From assembly GCF_003610235.1 (NCBI RefSeq), contig NZ_RAPR01000001.1, positions 8,494,001 through 8,558,000 on the forward strand: 64,000 nucleotides of DNA, in the 5' to 3' direction. Position 1 is the stretch's first letter, and every line of letters starts with the position of its first letter. The notes beneath the pieces were generated by a model. That model saw only the letters and a program-made list of their open reading frames with translations. It did not search any database and was not told the DNA's origin. The DNA comes from Catellatospora citrea. GTDB taxonomy: Bacteria; Actinomycetota; Actinomycetes; Mycobacteriales; Micromonosporaceae. The position numbers and the translations under genes are program-made. Shown piece after piece: positions 43,900 through 52,945 of this stretch.

Positions 43900-45159
43900 A
43901 TGTCACTCCAAGCTGTCATCAGCCTGGTGGTCAGCACGCTCGTGACCATCATCGCGTCAACACTGGTATACGTCCGAGGGCGAGCGGAGCTGAACGCCAA
44001 AGTAGACAGCGTGCACGACGAGCTCGTTCGTGATCGCATACCCCTCCGCATGAAGCCCTACGCCGACTTCATGCGGCAGCTTGCGCCGCTGTCGAGGCAG
44101 CGGCTCGAGGCTTGGCGACACCAGCGCCATCTCGCGGCAGAGCATGTTTCCATTTTTAACGACGCTGTTTACGGGGAGGTTGGCCTTCTGGCTTCCAGCG
44201 ATACTCGTGAACTGATACTCGCAGCGCGAGCTGCCTGCATCCAGTTCTCTGAGTGGAAGATTCCCATTGGAAGGCTGCAGAACCGCGTGTGGGCAATTCA
44301 TCAGGCTCTGCGCAGCGACTTGGGAATCAAGCAGCCAAATTGGCCTGACGAGATCGAGCGCCGTCGTCTGCAGCGCCAAGCCGGAGACGACGCAGCAATC
44401 GACGCGATTGTAGATAGCGCCGTTCATATGACGTACGGCCTGTACGGTCCAGACACGCCCCGCCCATGCAGTTTGACACCGAAGGTCAGCTTCACAGCCC
44501 TCGTTCTCGACATGGACGGATTGATGTTGGACAGCGAGTTGGTCGAGAAGAAGGCATGGCAGAAAGCAGCCACCGACTTCGGGTGCTCCATCTCTGACGC
44601 CGAGTTCATCCTGCTGGTAGGCCGAACGGAGGCGGACGTACGCGAGATCCTGACCGAAATCTGGTCGAACAGGTCGCAGCCGACCGACAGTTTCCCGGAG
44701 ATTCTGGCGACTAAGAACGGCTATGCCGCGAGCATGGAAGTACCAGCCAAAGAGGGTTTGCGGGAACTGTTGACCTGGGCTTCCACCGAACACCTACCAG
44801 TTGCGGTAGGAAGTTCGAGCAAACGCCAGAAGGTGTTCGATCGGCTCGGTGCCGTCGGTGTATTGAATGATGTAGACGTGATCGTCGGTGGCGATGAGGT
44901 CTCGAATGGCAAGCCGCATCCCGACATCTTCGCATTGGCAGCCAGGCGACTGCATGTCGCGTCGAGCAGCTGCCTGGTACTGGAGGATTCGGACAGCGGT
45001 ATTCGCGCAGCCAGCGCCGCCGGCATGGCATCGATACTCGTCCCTGACACATCCATTCCTCGTATCATTCCGACTGATGTGACGGCACTAGCCTCGACGC
45101 AGGCCGCAAGCCTCCTCGACGTCCTGAAGCTTTTCCGGATCGCCACGTCGCGGCCGTAG
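43900..45159 (+). CDS. Membrane-anchored protein with C-terminal HAD phosphatase domain
   Basis: A 419-residue two-part protein. Residues 5-25 form one membrane anchor (VISLVVSTLVTIIASTLVYV), followed by a charged alpha-helical region to about 185 that I do not recognise. From about 197 it is a beta-phosphoglucomutase-like HAD hydrolase: nucleophile Asp204 and acid Asp206 in LVLDMDGLMLDSE, Ser in VAVGSSSK, Lys in SNGKPHPD and Asp pair in LEDSDSG. HAD proteins of this class are normally soluble. Codon use is less GC-rich than in neighbours, suggesting transfer. GGGAAGG precedes the ATG. Confidence 0.8.
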   Translation: MSLQAVISLVVSTLVTIIASTLVYVRGRAELNAKVDSVHDELVRDRIPLRMKPYADFMRQLAPLSRQRLEAWRHQRHLAAEHVSIFNDAVYGEVGLLASSDTRELILAARAACIQFSEWKIPIGRLQNRVWAIHQALRSDLGIKQPNWPDEIERRRLQRQAGDDAAIDAIVDSAVHMTYGLYGPDTPRPCSLTPKVSFTALVLDMDGLMLDSELVEKKAWQKAATDFGCSISDAEFILLVGRTEADVREILTEIWSNRSQPTDSFPEILATKNGYAASMEVPAKEGLRELLTWASTEHLPVAVGSSSKRQKVFDRLGAVGVLNDVDVIVGGDEVSNGKPHPDIFALAARRLHVASSSCLVLEDSDSGIRAASAAGMASILVPDTSIPRIIPTDVTALASTQAASLLDVLKLFRIATSRP

Positions 45160-45249
45160 GCGTAGAGAAGCACGCCCGACTTGGCGGCCGCGAGCAACAG
45201 ATGCCGTGGCCGCCAATCCGTTCAGCCAGGAGCCCAGCCCGCCTGGCCC

Positions 45250-45705
45250 TCAGTCCGCGACCCTGATCGGGTCACCGGTGTTGGAGACGAACACGACCAG
45301 CAGCTTCGCCGGTTGCGTGCTGCTGGTGTTCTCGGTCAGCACGTGGTGGGCACCCGGCGGCTCGACCCAGTTCTGTCCCGCCGTGTACGTCTGCACCGGC
45401 TGGCCTTCGAGCTGGCTGCGCACCGTGCCGTCGAGGACGTACGCGTACACGAACGCCTGACCGTGCCGGTGCGGGACCGCGCGGGAACCGGGCGGGAAGT
45501 CCACGATCGCCGAGGTGAACGTCTTGCCCGGCACATTCGGAAGTGCCTGTTCCAGCAGGACCGACACCGTCTCCTCCGGCGGTTCCTGCCAGGTCACGGC
45601 GACCGCCGGCCGGTCCGCCGGACGTGGCGCCGTGGCCGTCCAGCCGACCGCCCCCGCCGCCATGCCGGCGGCCAGGACTGCTCCGGACACTCGCATCCCG
45701 ATCAT
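45250..45705 (-). CDS. Exported cupin-domain protein
   Basis: A 151-residue protein. The first 25 residues are a signal or anchor; the rest is one cupin fold with metal-ligand motif PHRHGQAFVYAYVLDGTV and a second-motif His pair in EPPGAHHVLTEN. Small exported cupins may bind metals or small ligands; no substrate can be named. ATG behind a GAGGGGGATC site. Confidence 0.8.
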   Translation of the reverse strand: MIGMRVSGAVLAAGMAAGAVGWTATAPRPADRPAVAVTWQEPPEETVSVLLEQALPNVPGKTFTSAIVDFPPGSRAVPHRHGQAFVYAYVLDGTVRSQLEGQPVQTYTAGQNWVEPPGAHHVLTENTSSTQPAKLLVVFVSNTGDPIRVAD

Positions 45706-45922
45706 GACTGATCCCCCTCAGCCCTCGGTGCTCGATTGATCGACTACCCCTTCGCCGGGCCGGTGGACGCAAGCCGTGGCGACCCGCCGTGGTGCCCGCC
45801 GGCCCACTGGAATTGTCCTACGTTCGCCCTCGGTCGCCTCGCGGAACCGGCATGCGGCTCAGGCGGGCGCTGAGGAACATCGAACCGGCCGCGGCCGGCG
45901 CCGGGTCCGGCCGCACCCGGCA

Positions 45923-46423
45923 TCAGCCGCTGGGCGGCCTGACGAGGAACAACCAGGCGTTGATCACTCCGCTGACCAGGGCGGCGATGACTCCGGGCAC
46001 GAGGACGTACAGCCCCCACTCGCGGCCCGCGGCGCAGGCGACGCCGCTGACGGCGACCAGCGTCACGGCGGTCAACGTGAGGCTGACGATGTCGATCGTG
46101 CGGGCGAGGGAGTTGGGTCGGGTCGCGCTGGACGCCCGGTGATCGAGGATCGCCAGTGCCGTGCCGGCCACGGCCGCCACAACGATGATCTCCACGCCGA
46201 GCGCCGGCAGTGCCTGCCGCGGAATCACCAGCAGCATGGACAGGATCAGGACCGTGATGAACAGCGTCAGCGTCTGCGCGGCCCGGTAGCGCAGGTCGCT
46301 GGTGTTGACGATGGACTCGATCCGCAGCGTCACGGCGACGAACAGCAGTCCGGCGAGGGTCGCGGCGGCCGTGCCGGCCACGATGCCGAAGTTCGCCCAC
46401 TCGGCGACGTCCGAACCGGTCAT
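45923..46423 (-). CDS. Small four-helix membrane protein
   Basis: A 166-residue protein with four hydrophobic segments (GIVAGTAAATLAGLLFVAVTL, TLTLFITVLILSMLLVI, VEIIVVAAVAGTALAIL and YVLVPGVIAALVSGVINAWLFL). Family unknown. The ATG at 46423 has GGGGATC upstream; ATGs at 46432 and 46435 are alternatives. Divergent from the SDR gene. Confidence 0.65.
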   Translation of the reverse strand: MTGSDVAEWANFGIVAGTAAATLAGLLFVAVTLRIESIVNTSDLRYRAAQTLTLFITVLILSMLLVIPRQALPALGVEIIVVAAVAGTALAILDHRASSATRPNSLARTIDIVSLTLTAVTLVAVSGVACAAGREWGLYVLVPGVIAALVSGVINAWLFLVRPPSG

Positions 46424-46625
46424 GATCCCCATCATGCGGTGGCGGCAGGTCGGTTGGCGGTTCTCGTAGCCAATTGTGGTGAGTGAAATACGCTCCGTGG
46501 TTAGGGTGGGGGCGAATACAACCGGCCGCCCCAGGCCCGGGGTGGCCCGGTATGCCGGACCGGGCGACGAGGCGAGCCAGCAGCGTCGAACACCGCTCGA
46601 CGGCGACCGAATGGGGGCACGCATC

Positions 46626-47363
46626 GTGGACCTCGGGCTCAACGACCACGTGTATCTGGTGACCGGCGGCAGCAGCGGGCTTGGGCGGGCCGTCGCTCAG
46701 GTGCTCACCGCGGAAGGCGCCAAGGTGGTGATCACCGGGCTCGGTGAGTCCGTGGCGAAGGCGGCCCACGAGCTGGGCGGCGATTCCCGCGCCGTCGGTG
46801 TGGTCGCCGACAACGCCGACCCGGCCACCCCTGGCCGGATCGTCGGCGCGGCGCTGGAGCGTTTCGGCCGGTTGGACGGCGCGATGATCAGCGTGGGCGG
46901 CCCACCCGTCGGCACCGCCATGGACGTCGCCGACCAGGTGTGGCGGGACGCCTTCGAGTCGACGTTCCTGGGCGCGCTGCGCATCGCGAGGGCGGCGGTC
47001 GGAGCCTTCACCGCCGCGGGCTCGATCACCTTCGTCCTGTCGTCGTCGGTCCGGGAGCCGATTCCCGGTCTGGCCGTCTCCAACGGCCTGCGTCCGGGGC
47101 TCGCCATGCTCGCGAAGACGCTCACCGACGAGCTGGGCGCCAAGGCGATCCGGGTCAACGGGCTCATGCCCGCCTACATCGCCACCGACCGCCAGAGGCA
47201 ACTCGCCTCCATCACCGGCGGCAAACCGCCGGACAACGCCCTGGGCCGCTACGGGCAGCCGGACGAGTTCGCCAGGGCGGCCGTGTTTCTGCTCTCCCCG
47301 GCCGCGGGCTACCTGACGGGAGTGATGCTGCCCATCGACGGGGGTGCGCTTCGCATGATCTGA
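46626..47363 (+). CDS. Short-chain dehydrogenase-like protein with atypical active site
   Basis: A 245-residue SDR. The cofactor motif LVTGGSSGLGRAVA and the C-terminal GYLTGVMLPIDGGALRMI are normal. The usual catalytic Y-x3-K is replaced by Ser152-x3-Arg156 (VSNGLRPG), while the preceding Ser strand (FVLSSSV) is kept; the NAG motif reads SVGG. A known SDR subgroup carries this substitution and its activity is unclear. GTG at 46626 behind GGGGGCAC; an in-frame ATG at 46611 would add five residues. Confidence 0.85.
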   Translation: MDLGLNDHVYLVTGGSSGLGRAVAQVLTAEGAKVVITGLGESVAKAAHELGGDSRAVGVVADNADPATPGRIVGAALERFGRLDGAMISVGGPPVGTAMDVADQVWRDAFESTFLGALRIARAAVGAFTAAGSITFVLSSSVREPIPGLAVSNGLRPGLAMLAKTLTDELGAKAIRVNGLMPAYIATDRQRQLASITGGKPPDNALGRYGQPDEFARAAVFLLSPAAGYLTGVMLPIDGGALRMI

Positions 47364-47502
47364 TCCGGCGAGGTCCAAGTACGCCGCACCACGGTGGACA
47401 CGTTCCGGCTTACATTGGAAGTTTCATGAGCGCACCGCACCTCTACCGCACCGACCGACTGCCCAGGCGGCATACGGGTCGTCGCGGAGCGTGTCGGCGC
47501 GA

Positions 47503-48426
47503 TCAGTAACCACCCTCGACCTTGTTGATCAGGGGCTGTCCGGCCGTGTAGCGGCGCACCTGGTCGGCCACCAGGCGGTACGCCCGCGGCAGGACGCCGC
47601 GCGTGCCGCCGCCGATATGCGGTGTGTACAAGACGTTGGGCATGTCCCACAGGGGATGGTCGGCCGGCAGGGGTTCGGGGTCGGTGACGTCCAACGCCGC
47701 CCGGATCCGGCCGGTCGACAACTCCTTGACCAGCGCCTCGGTGTCCGCGACCGGGCCCCGTGCGGCGTTGACGAGCAGCGCGCCGTCTGCCATCGCCGCC
47801 AGGAAGGCCGTGTTCACCATGCCCCGGGTCTGCGCGGTCAGCGGCAGCAGCAACACCACGATGTCGGCCTGGGGCAGGAGCTGAGGAAGATCGTCCACGC
47901 TGTGCATGCCGTCGTGCGCGGTGTGCGCGACATACGTCAGCCGCACCCCGAACGGCGCCAGCCGGACCGCCGTGGCCTGGCCGATCGAGCCCGCACCCAC
48001 GATGATCACGTGCTTTCCGGACAGTTCGTCGGCGTCGCCCACGTCGGCGTGGGCGAAACGGTGTTCGTGCTGGGCGCGGGCGAGGTAGTCCAGGCGTCGG
48101 AGGCTGGACAGGATCGCCGCCACCACCCACTCCGCGACGTCGACATCGTGCACACCCCGCGCGTCACACAGCGTCACGCCGCTGTCCAGCTGTCCCACCC
48201 AGGCATCCGCGCCGGCACTCAACAGCTGCACCACCCGCAGGCCGGGCATGCGTCGCGTAAGCGCCACCGTGTCTGCCCCACCGAGCAGCGGCGGCACCCA
48301 GAACTCCACCGTGGCCGGGTCCCCGGGCATCGGGGCGTCCCACGCCGGCAGCACCTGCACCTCAACGCCGTCGGGGACCGGACCCATCAGTTCCCGTCCC
48401 TGCTCGCCGGCGATCCATAGCCGCAT
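47503..48426 (-). CDS. D-2-hydroxyacid dehydrogenase
   Basis: A 307-residue NAD-dependent dehydrogenase. The Rossmann motif VIIVGAGSIGQATAVRL is near 145; the catalytic residues lie in VNAARGPVADTEAL (Arg), DVTDPEPLPADHPLW (Glu) and TPHIGGG (His). Family members reduce or oxidise 2-hydroxy acids such as glyoxylate, hydroxypyruvate or phenylpyruvate. Converges on the atypical SDR gene. Confidence 0.9.
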   Translation of the reverse strand: MRLWIAGEQGRELMGPVPDGVEVQVLPAWDAPMPGDPATVEFWVPPLLGGADTVALTRRMPGLRVVQLLSAGADAWVGQLDSGVTLCDARGVHDVDVAEWVVAAILSSLRRLDYLARAQHEHRFAHADVGDADELSGKHVIIVGAGSIGQATAVRLAPFGVRLTYVAHTAHDGMHSVDDLPQLLPQADIVVLLLPLTAQTRGMVNTAFLAAMADGALLVNAARGPVADTEALVKELSTGRIRAALDVTDPEPLPADHPLWDMPNVLYTPHIGGGTRGVLPRAYRLVADQVRRYTAGQPLINKVEGGY

Positions 48427-48532
48427 CAACCCACGGTAAATGCCGCATCGATCTGCGAGCGCGGAATTCGGCCCAGTTCAGTGGAGTGGACATCTCTCAG
48501 GCGATTGAGATCCGAACCGCGAGGGAGGCGCC

Positions 48533-48664
48533 GTGCTTGGCGGTCGGCGTGCCGACCTGGTCCGCGCCCGGGGCATGACCGCGCTGGTCGCCACCCACGA
48601 CGCGGCACTGATGGAGATGGCCGACCGGGTCGTCACGCTGCGAGACGGCGCACTCGTCCCCTGA
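48533..48664 (+). pseudogene. C-terminal scrap of an ABC transporter ATPase
   Basis: A 43-codon frame reads VRARGMTALVATHDAALMEMADR followed by a VVTLRDGALVP end and a stop. This is the switch-His and C-terminus of a MacB/LolD-type ATPase. The Walker A, signature and Walker B regions are absent upstream, so the rest of the gene has been lost. A terminator hairpin follows. Confidence 0.75.
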
Positions 48665-48681
48665 CCGTGACGGACGTCCTG

Positions 48682-48724
48682 TGTCGGGGCGCTTCCACCA
48701 CAAGGTGCTGAAAGCGCCCCGACA
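48682..48724. terminator. Terminator hairpin, 13-bp stem
   Basis: Perfect 13-bp stem (48682-48694 with 48712-48724) 17 bases after the ATPase scrap's stop. It probably served the lost gene and now insulates the decarboxylase gene. Confidence 0.8.
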
Positions 48725-48913
48725 TGAGGTCTGGCGGTCCGATCGTGCGGGCACGGGCCGACGAATCGACGCCATCCACCGGTCGCGACTACGGAGCGTA
48801 GATCGAAATGTACGCTGTGTAAGTTCCGTGATCGTGGGCGTCGGAGGCCGATGAGCGGTAGCCGCACGCAGCGGTCGTTCGGTGTGCTCACTCACGAGGA
48901 GCGGACTGCTGAC

Positions 48914-50527
48914 ATGAACAACATCAAGACGACGGTCCACAACGTGACCTACGACCTGCTCAGGTCGCTCGGCCTGACCACGGTGTTCGGCAACCCGGGG
49001 TCCACGGAGCAGACCTTCCTGCAGGACTTCCCCGACGACTTCCACTACGTCCTGGCGCTGCAGGAGGCGTCGGCGATAGCGATGGCCGACGGCTTCGCGC
49101 AGGCCACGGGCCGCCCCGCGCTGGTCAACCTGCACTCGTGCGCGGGGCTCGGCAACAGCATGGGCAACCTGATCGCCGTCAACAAGGGGCATACGCCGCT
49201 GATCATCACCGCGGGCCAGCAGCACCGGGAGATGCTCGTCGGGGAGCCCTATCTGAGCAGTCCCGACGCGACGACGATGCCGCATCCGTGGGTGAAGTGG
49301 TCCTACGAGCCGGCACGCGCCGAGGCGGTGCCCGAGGCGTTCATGCGGGCGTACGCGATGGCACTGCAGCCGCCCGCGGGCCCGGTGTTCCTGTCGATCC
49401 CGCTCGACGACTGGAACCAGCCGCTGGACGGCCCGGCCGTGCGGCGCTCGGTCAGCAGCAGCTACGCCCCCGACCCTGAGCGCCTGCGCCACTTCGCCGA
49501 CCGGATCAGCGCCAGCCAGCACCCCGCCCTGGTCTTCGGCCCCGATGTGGACCGGGCCGGCGGCTGGCAGGACGCCGTGGCACTGGCCGAGAAGCTCAAC
49601 GCCGCCGTGTACGGGGCGCCCCTGGCCGACCGTGCCTCGTTCCCCGAGGACCACCCGCTGTACCAGGGCCCGCTGGGCATGTCCCTGAAGAGCGTCAGCG
49701 ACCGGCTGGCCGGACATGATCTTGTCGTCGTCATCGGCACCGAGGTGTTCCGGTACTACCCCTGGGTGGCCGGTGACATCCTGCCCGCGGGCACGGACCT
49801 GCTGCAGATCACCGAGGACCCCGGCGTGGCCGGCGCCGCACGCGTCGGCGACAGCTTGCTCGGCAACGCGAAGCAGGCGATCCAGCAGCTGGTGCAGCTC
49901 GTGGCCGCTGGCACCGCCCGCACCGCGCCGCCGCCGCTGGCCTGGCCGCGCAAGCTGCCGTCGACACCCAGCAGCCCGCTGACCCCCGACGAGGTCTACG
50001 CGGCGCTGAGCCGGGTCCGACCGCCGCACGCGGTCATCGTCAACGAGTCCACCTCGACCATGGGCCAGCACGCGCAATGGCTGCCGACCACCGAGCCGCA
50101 GTCGTTCTACGGCACGCCCAGCGGAGGCATCGGGTGGGCCCTGCCGGCCACGGTCGGCATCGCCATGGGCCTGAAAGCCCAGAACGCGAAACGTCCGGTG
50201 GTCTGCCTGATCGGCGACGGGTCCTGCCAGTACTCCATCCAGGCACTGTGGACCGCGGCCCAGCACAAGCTGCCCATCGTGTTCGTCGCCATGCGCAACG
50301 GCGAGTACTCCATCCTGAAGTCCTTCGCCGAACTCGAGCACACCCCGGGCGTGCCCGGACTCGACCTGCCCGGACTGGACATCGCGACCGTGGCCCGCGG
50401 CTTCGGTTGCCACAGCGTCGAGGTCACCACGACCGAGCAGCTGGAGACCGAGTTCACCGCCGCGCTGGGAGCCGCCGGTCCCACCGTCATCGTGGTGCGG
50501 ACCAAACCCCAGCAGACCGCGCTCTGA
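48914..50527 (+). CDS. Benzoylformate decarboxylase-like ThDP enzyme
   Basis: A 537-residue thiamine-diphosphate enzyme closest in layout to benzoylformate decarboxylase. It has Ser30 (GNPGSTE), cofactor Glu51 (LALQEASA), His74 (NLHSCAG) and the Mg/ThDP motif GDGSCQYSIQALWTAAQHKLPIVFVAMRNGEY. The active-site His281 of the Pseudomonas enzyme (in FRYHQY) aligns with Tyr282 here (FRYYPW), so the substrate or reaction may differ. Start at 48914 with GAGGAG 12 bp upstream. A tautomerase fragment and an SDR follow. Confidence 0.88.
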   Translation: MNNIKTTVHNVTYDLLRSLGLTTVFGNPGSTEQTFLQDFPDDFHYVLALQEASAIAMADGFAQATGRPALVNLHSCAGLGNSMGNLIAVNKGHTPLIITAGQQHREMLVGEPYLSSPDATTMPHPWVKWSYEPARAEAVPEAFMRAYAMALQPPAGPVFLSIPLDDWNQPLDGPAVRRSVSSSYAPDPERLRHFADRISASQHPALVFGPDVDRAGGWQDAVALAEKLNAAVYGAPLADRASFPEDHPLYQGPLGMSLKSVSDRLAGHDLVVVIGTEVFRYYPWVAGDILPAGTDLLQITEDPGVAGAARVGDSLLGNAKQAIQQLVQLVAAGTARTAPPPLAWPRKLPSTPSSPLTPDEVYAALSRVRPPHAVIVNESTSTMGQHAQWLPTTEPQSFYGTPSGGIGWALPATVGIAMGLKAQNAKRPVVCLIGDGSCQYSIQALWTAAQHKLPIVFVAMRNGEYSILKSFAELEHTPGVPGLDLPGLDIATVARGFGCHSVEVTTTEQLETEFTAALGAAGPTVIVVRTKPQQTAL

Positions 50528-50606
50528 GCTGTACGGACCGTCGCGGAGGCCCGATCGGGGAGCCTCCGCGGCGGCCACCCTCGACAGCCGTCCGGTGAGG
50601 AACGAC

Positions 50607-50805
50607 ATGCCGCTCTACAGCTGTACCGTCGCCCAGGGCACGCTGAGCGCCCAGGACAAGGCCACGCTCGCCGCGGAGATCGCCAGAATTCACTCCGACA
50701 TCAACCACGTGCCGCCGGAGTACGTCAACGTGGTGTTCATCGAGCTGCCGCCGGAGGACGCCCACCTCATTCACCCTCAACGGCGCGGCCTGCGTCATCG
50801 CCTGA
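50607..50805 (+). pseudogene. Tautomerase-family gene, probably frameshifted
   Basis: After MPLYSCTVAQGTLSAQ the frame follows the 4-oxalocrotonate/CaaD-like tautomerase family, with the catalytic Pro after Met, then LAAEIARIHSDINHVPPEYVNVVFIELPPE. After about residue 53 the same frame turns into non-protein-like sequence and stays open to 51065, across the neighbour's end. Switching to the +1 frame at that point gives a short SFTLNGAACVIA ending with a stop at 50805, a normal family length near 66. So a base was likely lost or gained near 50755-50765, or the window has a sequencing error there. Confidence 0.6.
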
Positions 50806-50821
50806 TCGACACGACGACGGG

Positions 50822-50871
50822 GGCCGTGGCCGGATGCGGGGGAGTGCGCTCCTCTGCACCCGGCCACGGCC
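50822..50871. terminator. Terminator hairpin, 12-bp stem
   Basis: GGCCGTGGCCGG (50822-50833) pairs with CCGGCCACGGCC (50860-50871); the loop has further partial pairing. It lies between convergent genes, 6 bp before the SDR stop. Confidence 0.75.
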
Positions 50872-50877
50872 GCAGGG

Positions 50878-51720
50878 TTACGGCGACACCCATTCGGGCA
50901 GGTGGGCACCGCTCGCGATCGCCTGCTCGAACGCCGCCTGCCGGGCCGCCAGCGCCGGCGCCAGGAAGACCTCGATGTCCCGGCCGAACGGCACCCGCAG
51001 CGGCGGCTGCGCCATCGCCGCGACCTTGCGGACGAGCAGCGCGAACAGCTGCGGTGACGACGTGAACTCGTACTCGGCCAGGTTCCGGGTGCCCAGCAGG
51101 ATGCCGTCCTCGACCGCCGCGTAGTCGGCGATCCGCGTCGCCGGCTCGGCCAGCGACTTGCCGTAGTTGGTGGAGAACCCGCCCAGCTGCAGGATCGTGG
51201 TCTTCACGCCCAGGTGCGCCGCTTCGGCGGCCAGCGCCTCGCCGAGCCCCTCCAGGGCGAACTTGCTGGCCGTGTACGCGGACAGGCCCGGCAGCGCCAT
51301 CGACCCGCACGTGGACGAGACGAGGACGGCGTGCCCGCCGCGACGCTCCCGCCACTGCGGCAGCACCATCCGCAGCAACCGCCACGGGCCCAGCAGGTTC
51401 GTCTCCAGCTGGTCGCGCACCTCCTGCTCGGAGACCTCCTCGACCGAGCCGAACTGGCCGTAGCCCGCGTTGTTGACGAGCACGTCGACCCCGCCGAAGC
51501 GCTGCCCGGCGAGCTCGACGGCGGCCCGGCAGGCCGCCTCGTCCCGCACGTCCAGCGCGGCGACGGCGATGTGCTCCGGGTGCGCCTCCGCCAGGTCGGC
51601 CAGCGTCCGGGGGTCGCGGGCGGTGAGCACTGCCTGCTCGCCGGTATGGGCGAGGTTCTCGGCCAGCGCCCGGCCGAGCCCTGTCGAACAGCCTGTGACG
51701 AGCCAACGTCGTTGAGTCAT
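50878..51720 (-). CDS. Short-chain dehydrogenase/reductase
   Basis: A 280-residue classical SDR. Cofactor motif VTGCSTGLGRALA, NNAGYGQ, catalytic Ser in VLVSSTCGSMALPG and Y-x3-K in SAYTASKFALEG are all present. The VTGCSTGLG variant is typical of SDRs acting on retinol-like or lipid aldehydes, but the substrate is unknown. The ATG at 51720 is preferred over 51732. Confidence 0.9.
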   Translation of the reverse strand: MTQRRWLVTGCSTGLGRALAENLAHTGEQAVLTARDPRTLADLAEAHPEHIAVAALDVRDEAACRAAVELAGQRFGGVDVLVNNAGYGQFGSVEEVSEQEVRDQLETNLLGPWRLLRMVLPQWRERRGGHAVLVSSTCGSMALPGLSAYTASKFALEGLGEALAAEAAHLGVKTTILQLGGFSTNYGKSLAEPATRIADYAAVEDGILLGTRNLAEYEFTSSPQLFALLVRKVAAMAQPPLRVPFGRDIEVFLAPALAARQAAFEQAIASGAHLPEWVSP

Positions 51721-51792
51721 GGTTCCCAGCATGACGGGACGTGATCGGGATACTCGAATGCGTGAGGATGAGTGGATGCGGCGTCCCTGCGC

Positions 51793-52674
51793 TCAGGTCC
51801 GTGTCCGGAACGGGGCCAGGGTCGCGCGGATCTGGTCGCCCGCCCCCCAGTCGTCGTCGAACTGGGCCAGCACGGCGAGGTGTTGCCGGAGCTGAACGAT
51901 CGGCATGCGGCTCCGCCAGTCGTCGTCGAGAGAGGTCAGCTCCGCGTAGGTGGTGAAGAACCGTTGCGCCTCGGGCGGGGGCGAGGTCGACCACACGTGG
52001 GCGAGATCGACCTCGGCCCACATGTAGGACACCGCCGGGTCGATCAGCGCCGGCTCGCCGTCCGGCGTGGCCAGGATGTTCTGCGCCCAGAGGTCGCCGT
52101 GCGTCAGGCAGGCCGGGCGGTCGGGCAGGAGGTCGGGCAGCCGGTGGCAGAGCCGCTCCAGCGCCGCCCGGTCCGCCCGGTCGAGTGCGGCCTCGACGCG
52201 CGGCTCCCCGAGCCACCGCAGCAGCCGGTGCTGTGCGAAGAAGGCGAAGCCGTCGTCGTGCCAGGTGTTGACCTGGCGTCGGCGGCCCAGCCAGTTGTCG
52301 CGATGCCATCCGAAGCGATGGTGGACCGTGCTGGCGTGCAGGCGGGCGAGCACGTGTGCGAACCGCTCCCAGAAGGTCTCGCTGCGCGGCCTGGCGCGCA
52401 GCACCGACAGGACGAGCAGCCCTCGGTCCGCCAGGAGCACCTCGGGTGTCGCCGCGCCGCCGATGTCGCGCAGTGCGGCCAGCCCTTCTGCCTCCGCGAG
52501 GAAGACGTCGTCGGCCGGCGGCTCGGCGAGGGACTTGACGAATACCGGCGGTGCGTCCCGGCGGGTGGCTATGCCCGCCAGCGCCGCGAGCCCGCCCGTG
52601 GTCGGCTCCACGGTGACCACATCGTGCATCCCGCTCCGGAGCAGGGCCTCGACCAGAAATGTCGCCGAGTGCAT
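51793..52674 (-). CDS. Fructosamine-kinase/APH-like phosphotransferase
   Basis: A 293-residue kinase-fold protein close to the fructosamine-3-kinase family. The nucleotide Lys is in PVFVKSLAEPP, the catalytic loop reads CLTHGDLWAQNIL and the metal Asp is in ALIDPAVSYMWAEVDLAHVW. Fructosamine kinases repair glycated proteins; related APH enzymes modify antibiotics. The ATG at 52674 has GAGGAACC upstream, and the longer frame is unlikely. Confidence 0.85.
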   Translation of the reverse strand: MHSATFLVEALLRSGMHDVVTVEPTTGGLAALAGIATRRDAPPVFVKSLAEPPADDVFLAEAEGLAALRDIGGAATPEVLLADRGLLVLSVLRARPRSETFWERFAHVLARLHASTVHHRFGWHRDNWLGRRRQVNTWHDDGFAFFAQHRLLRWLGEPRVEAALDRADRAALERLCHRLPDLLPDRPACLTHGDLWAQNILATPDGEPALIDPAVSYMWAEVDLAHVWSTSPPPEAQRFFTTYAELTSLDDDWRSRMPIVQLRQHLAVLAQFDDDWGAGDQIRATLAPFRTRT

Positions 52675-52945
52675 GACCACAGGTTCCTCATTGTTCGTTC
52701 TCTCCAGGGCGCCCGAGACTTCCGGTCGCTCAGGCGGCCAGTCTCGATCGTCGCGGGCCGAGCACCACCCTGATCCTTTCAGGACGTGGCGAGCCTCGGA
52801 CGCAAATAGGCCCTTCACGGCAGGACTTTTCAGGCACTCTACGGCGTTGCGACCGCGCCGGGTTGCCGAAGAACCTCCGGAAGTTGTTGACGGCCCGACG
52901 GGGTAGGCAGAATCCGGCGCTCAGAGCCGGCCGCGGCACGGTGCA
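52675..52945. other. Gap with no gene
   Basis: Spacer upstream of the kinase gene and downstream of the SGNH esterase. No conserved protein, no clear promoter motif apart from possible signals near 52700. Confidence 0.4.

Noticed and set aside
50806..51065. Continuation of the tautomerase frame as a long C-terminal domain
   Set aside because: It overlaps the convergent SDR end and terminator and has non-protein-like composition.
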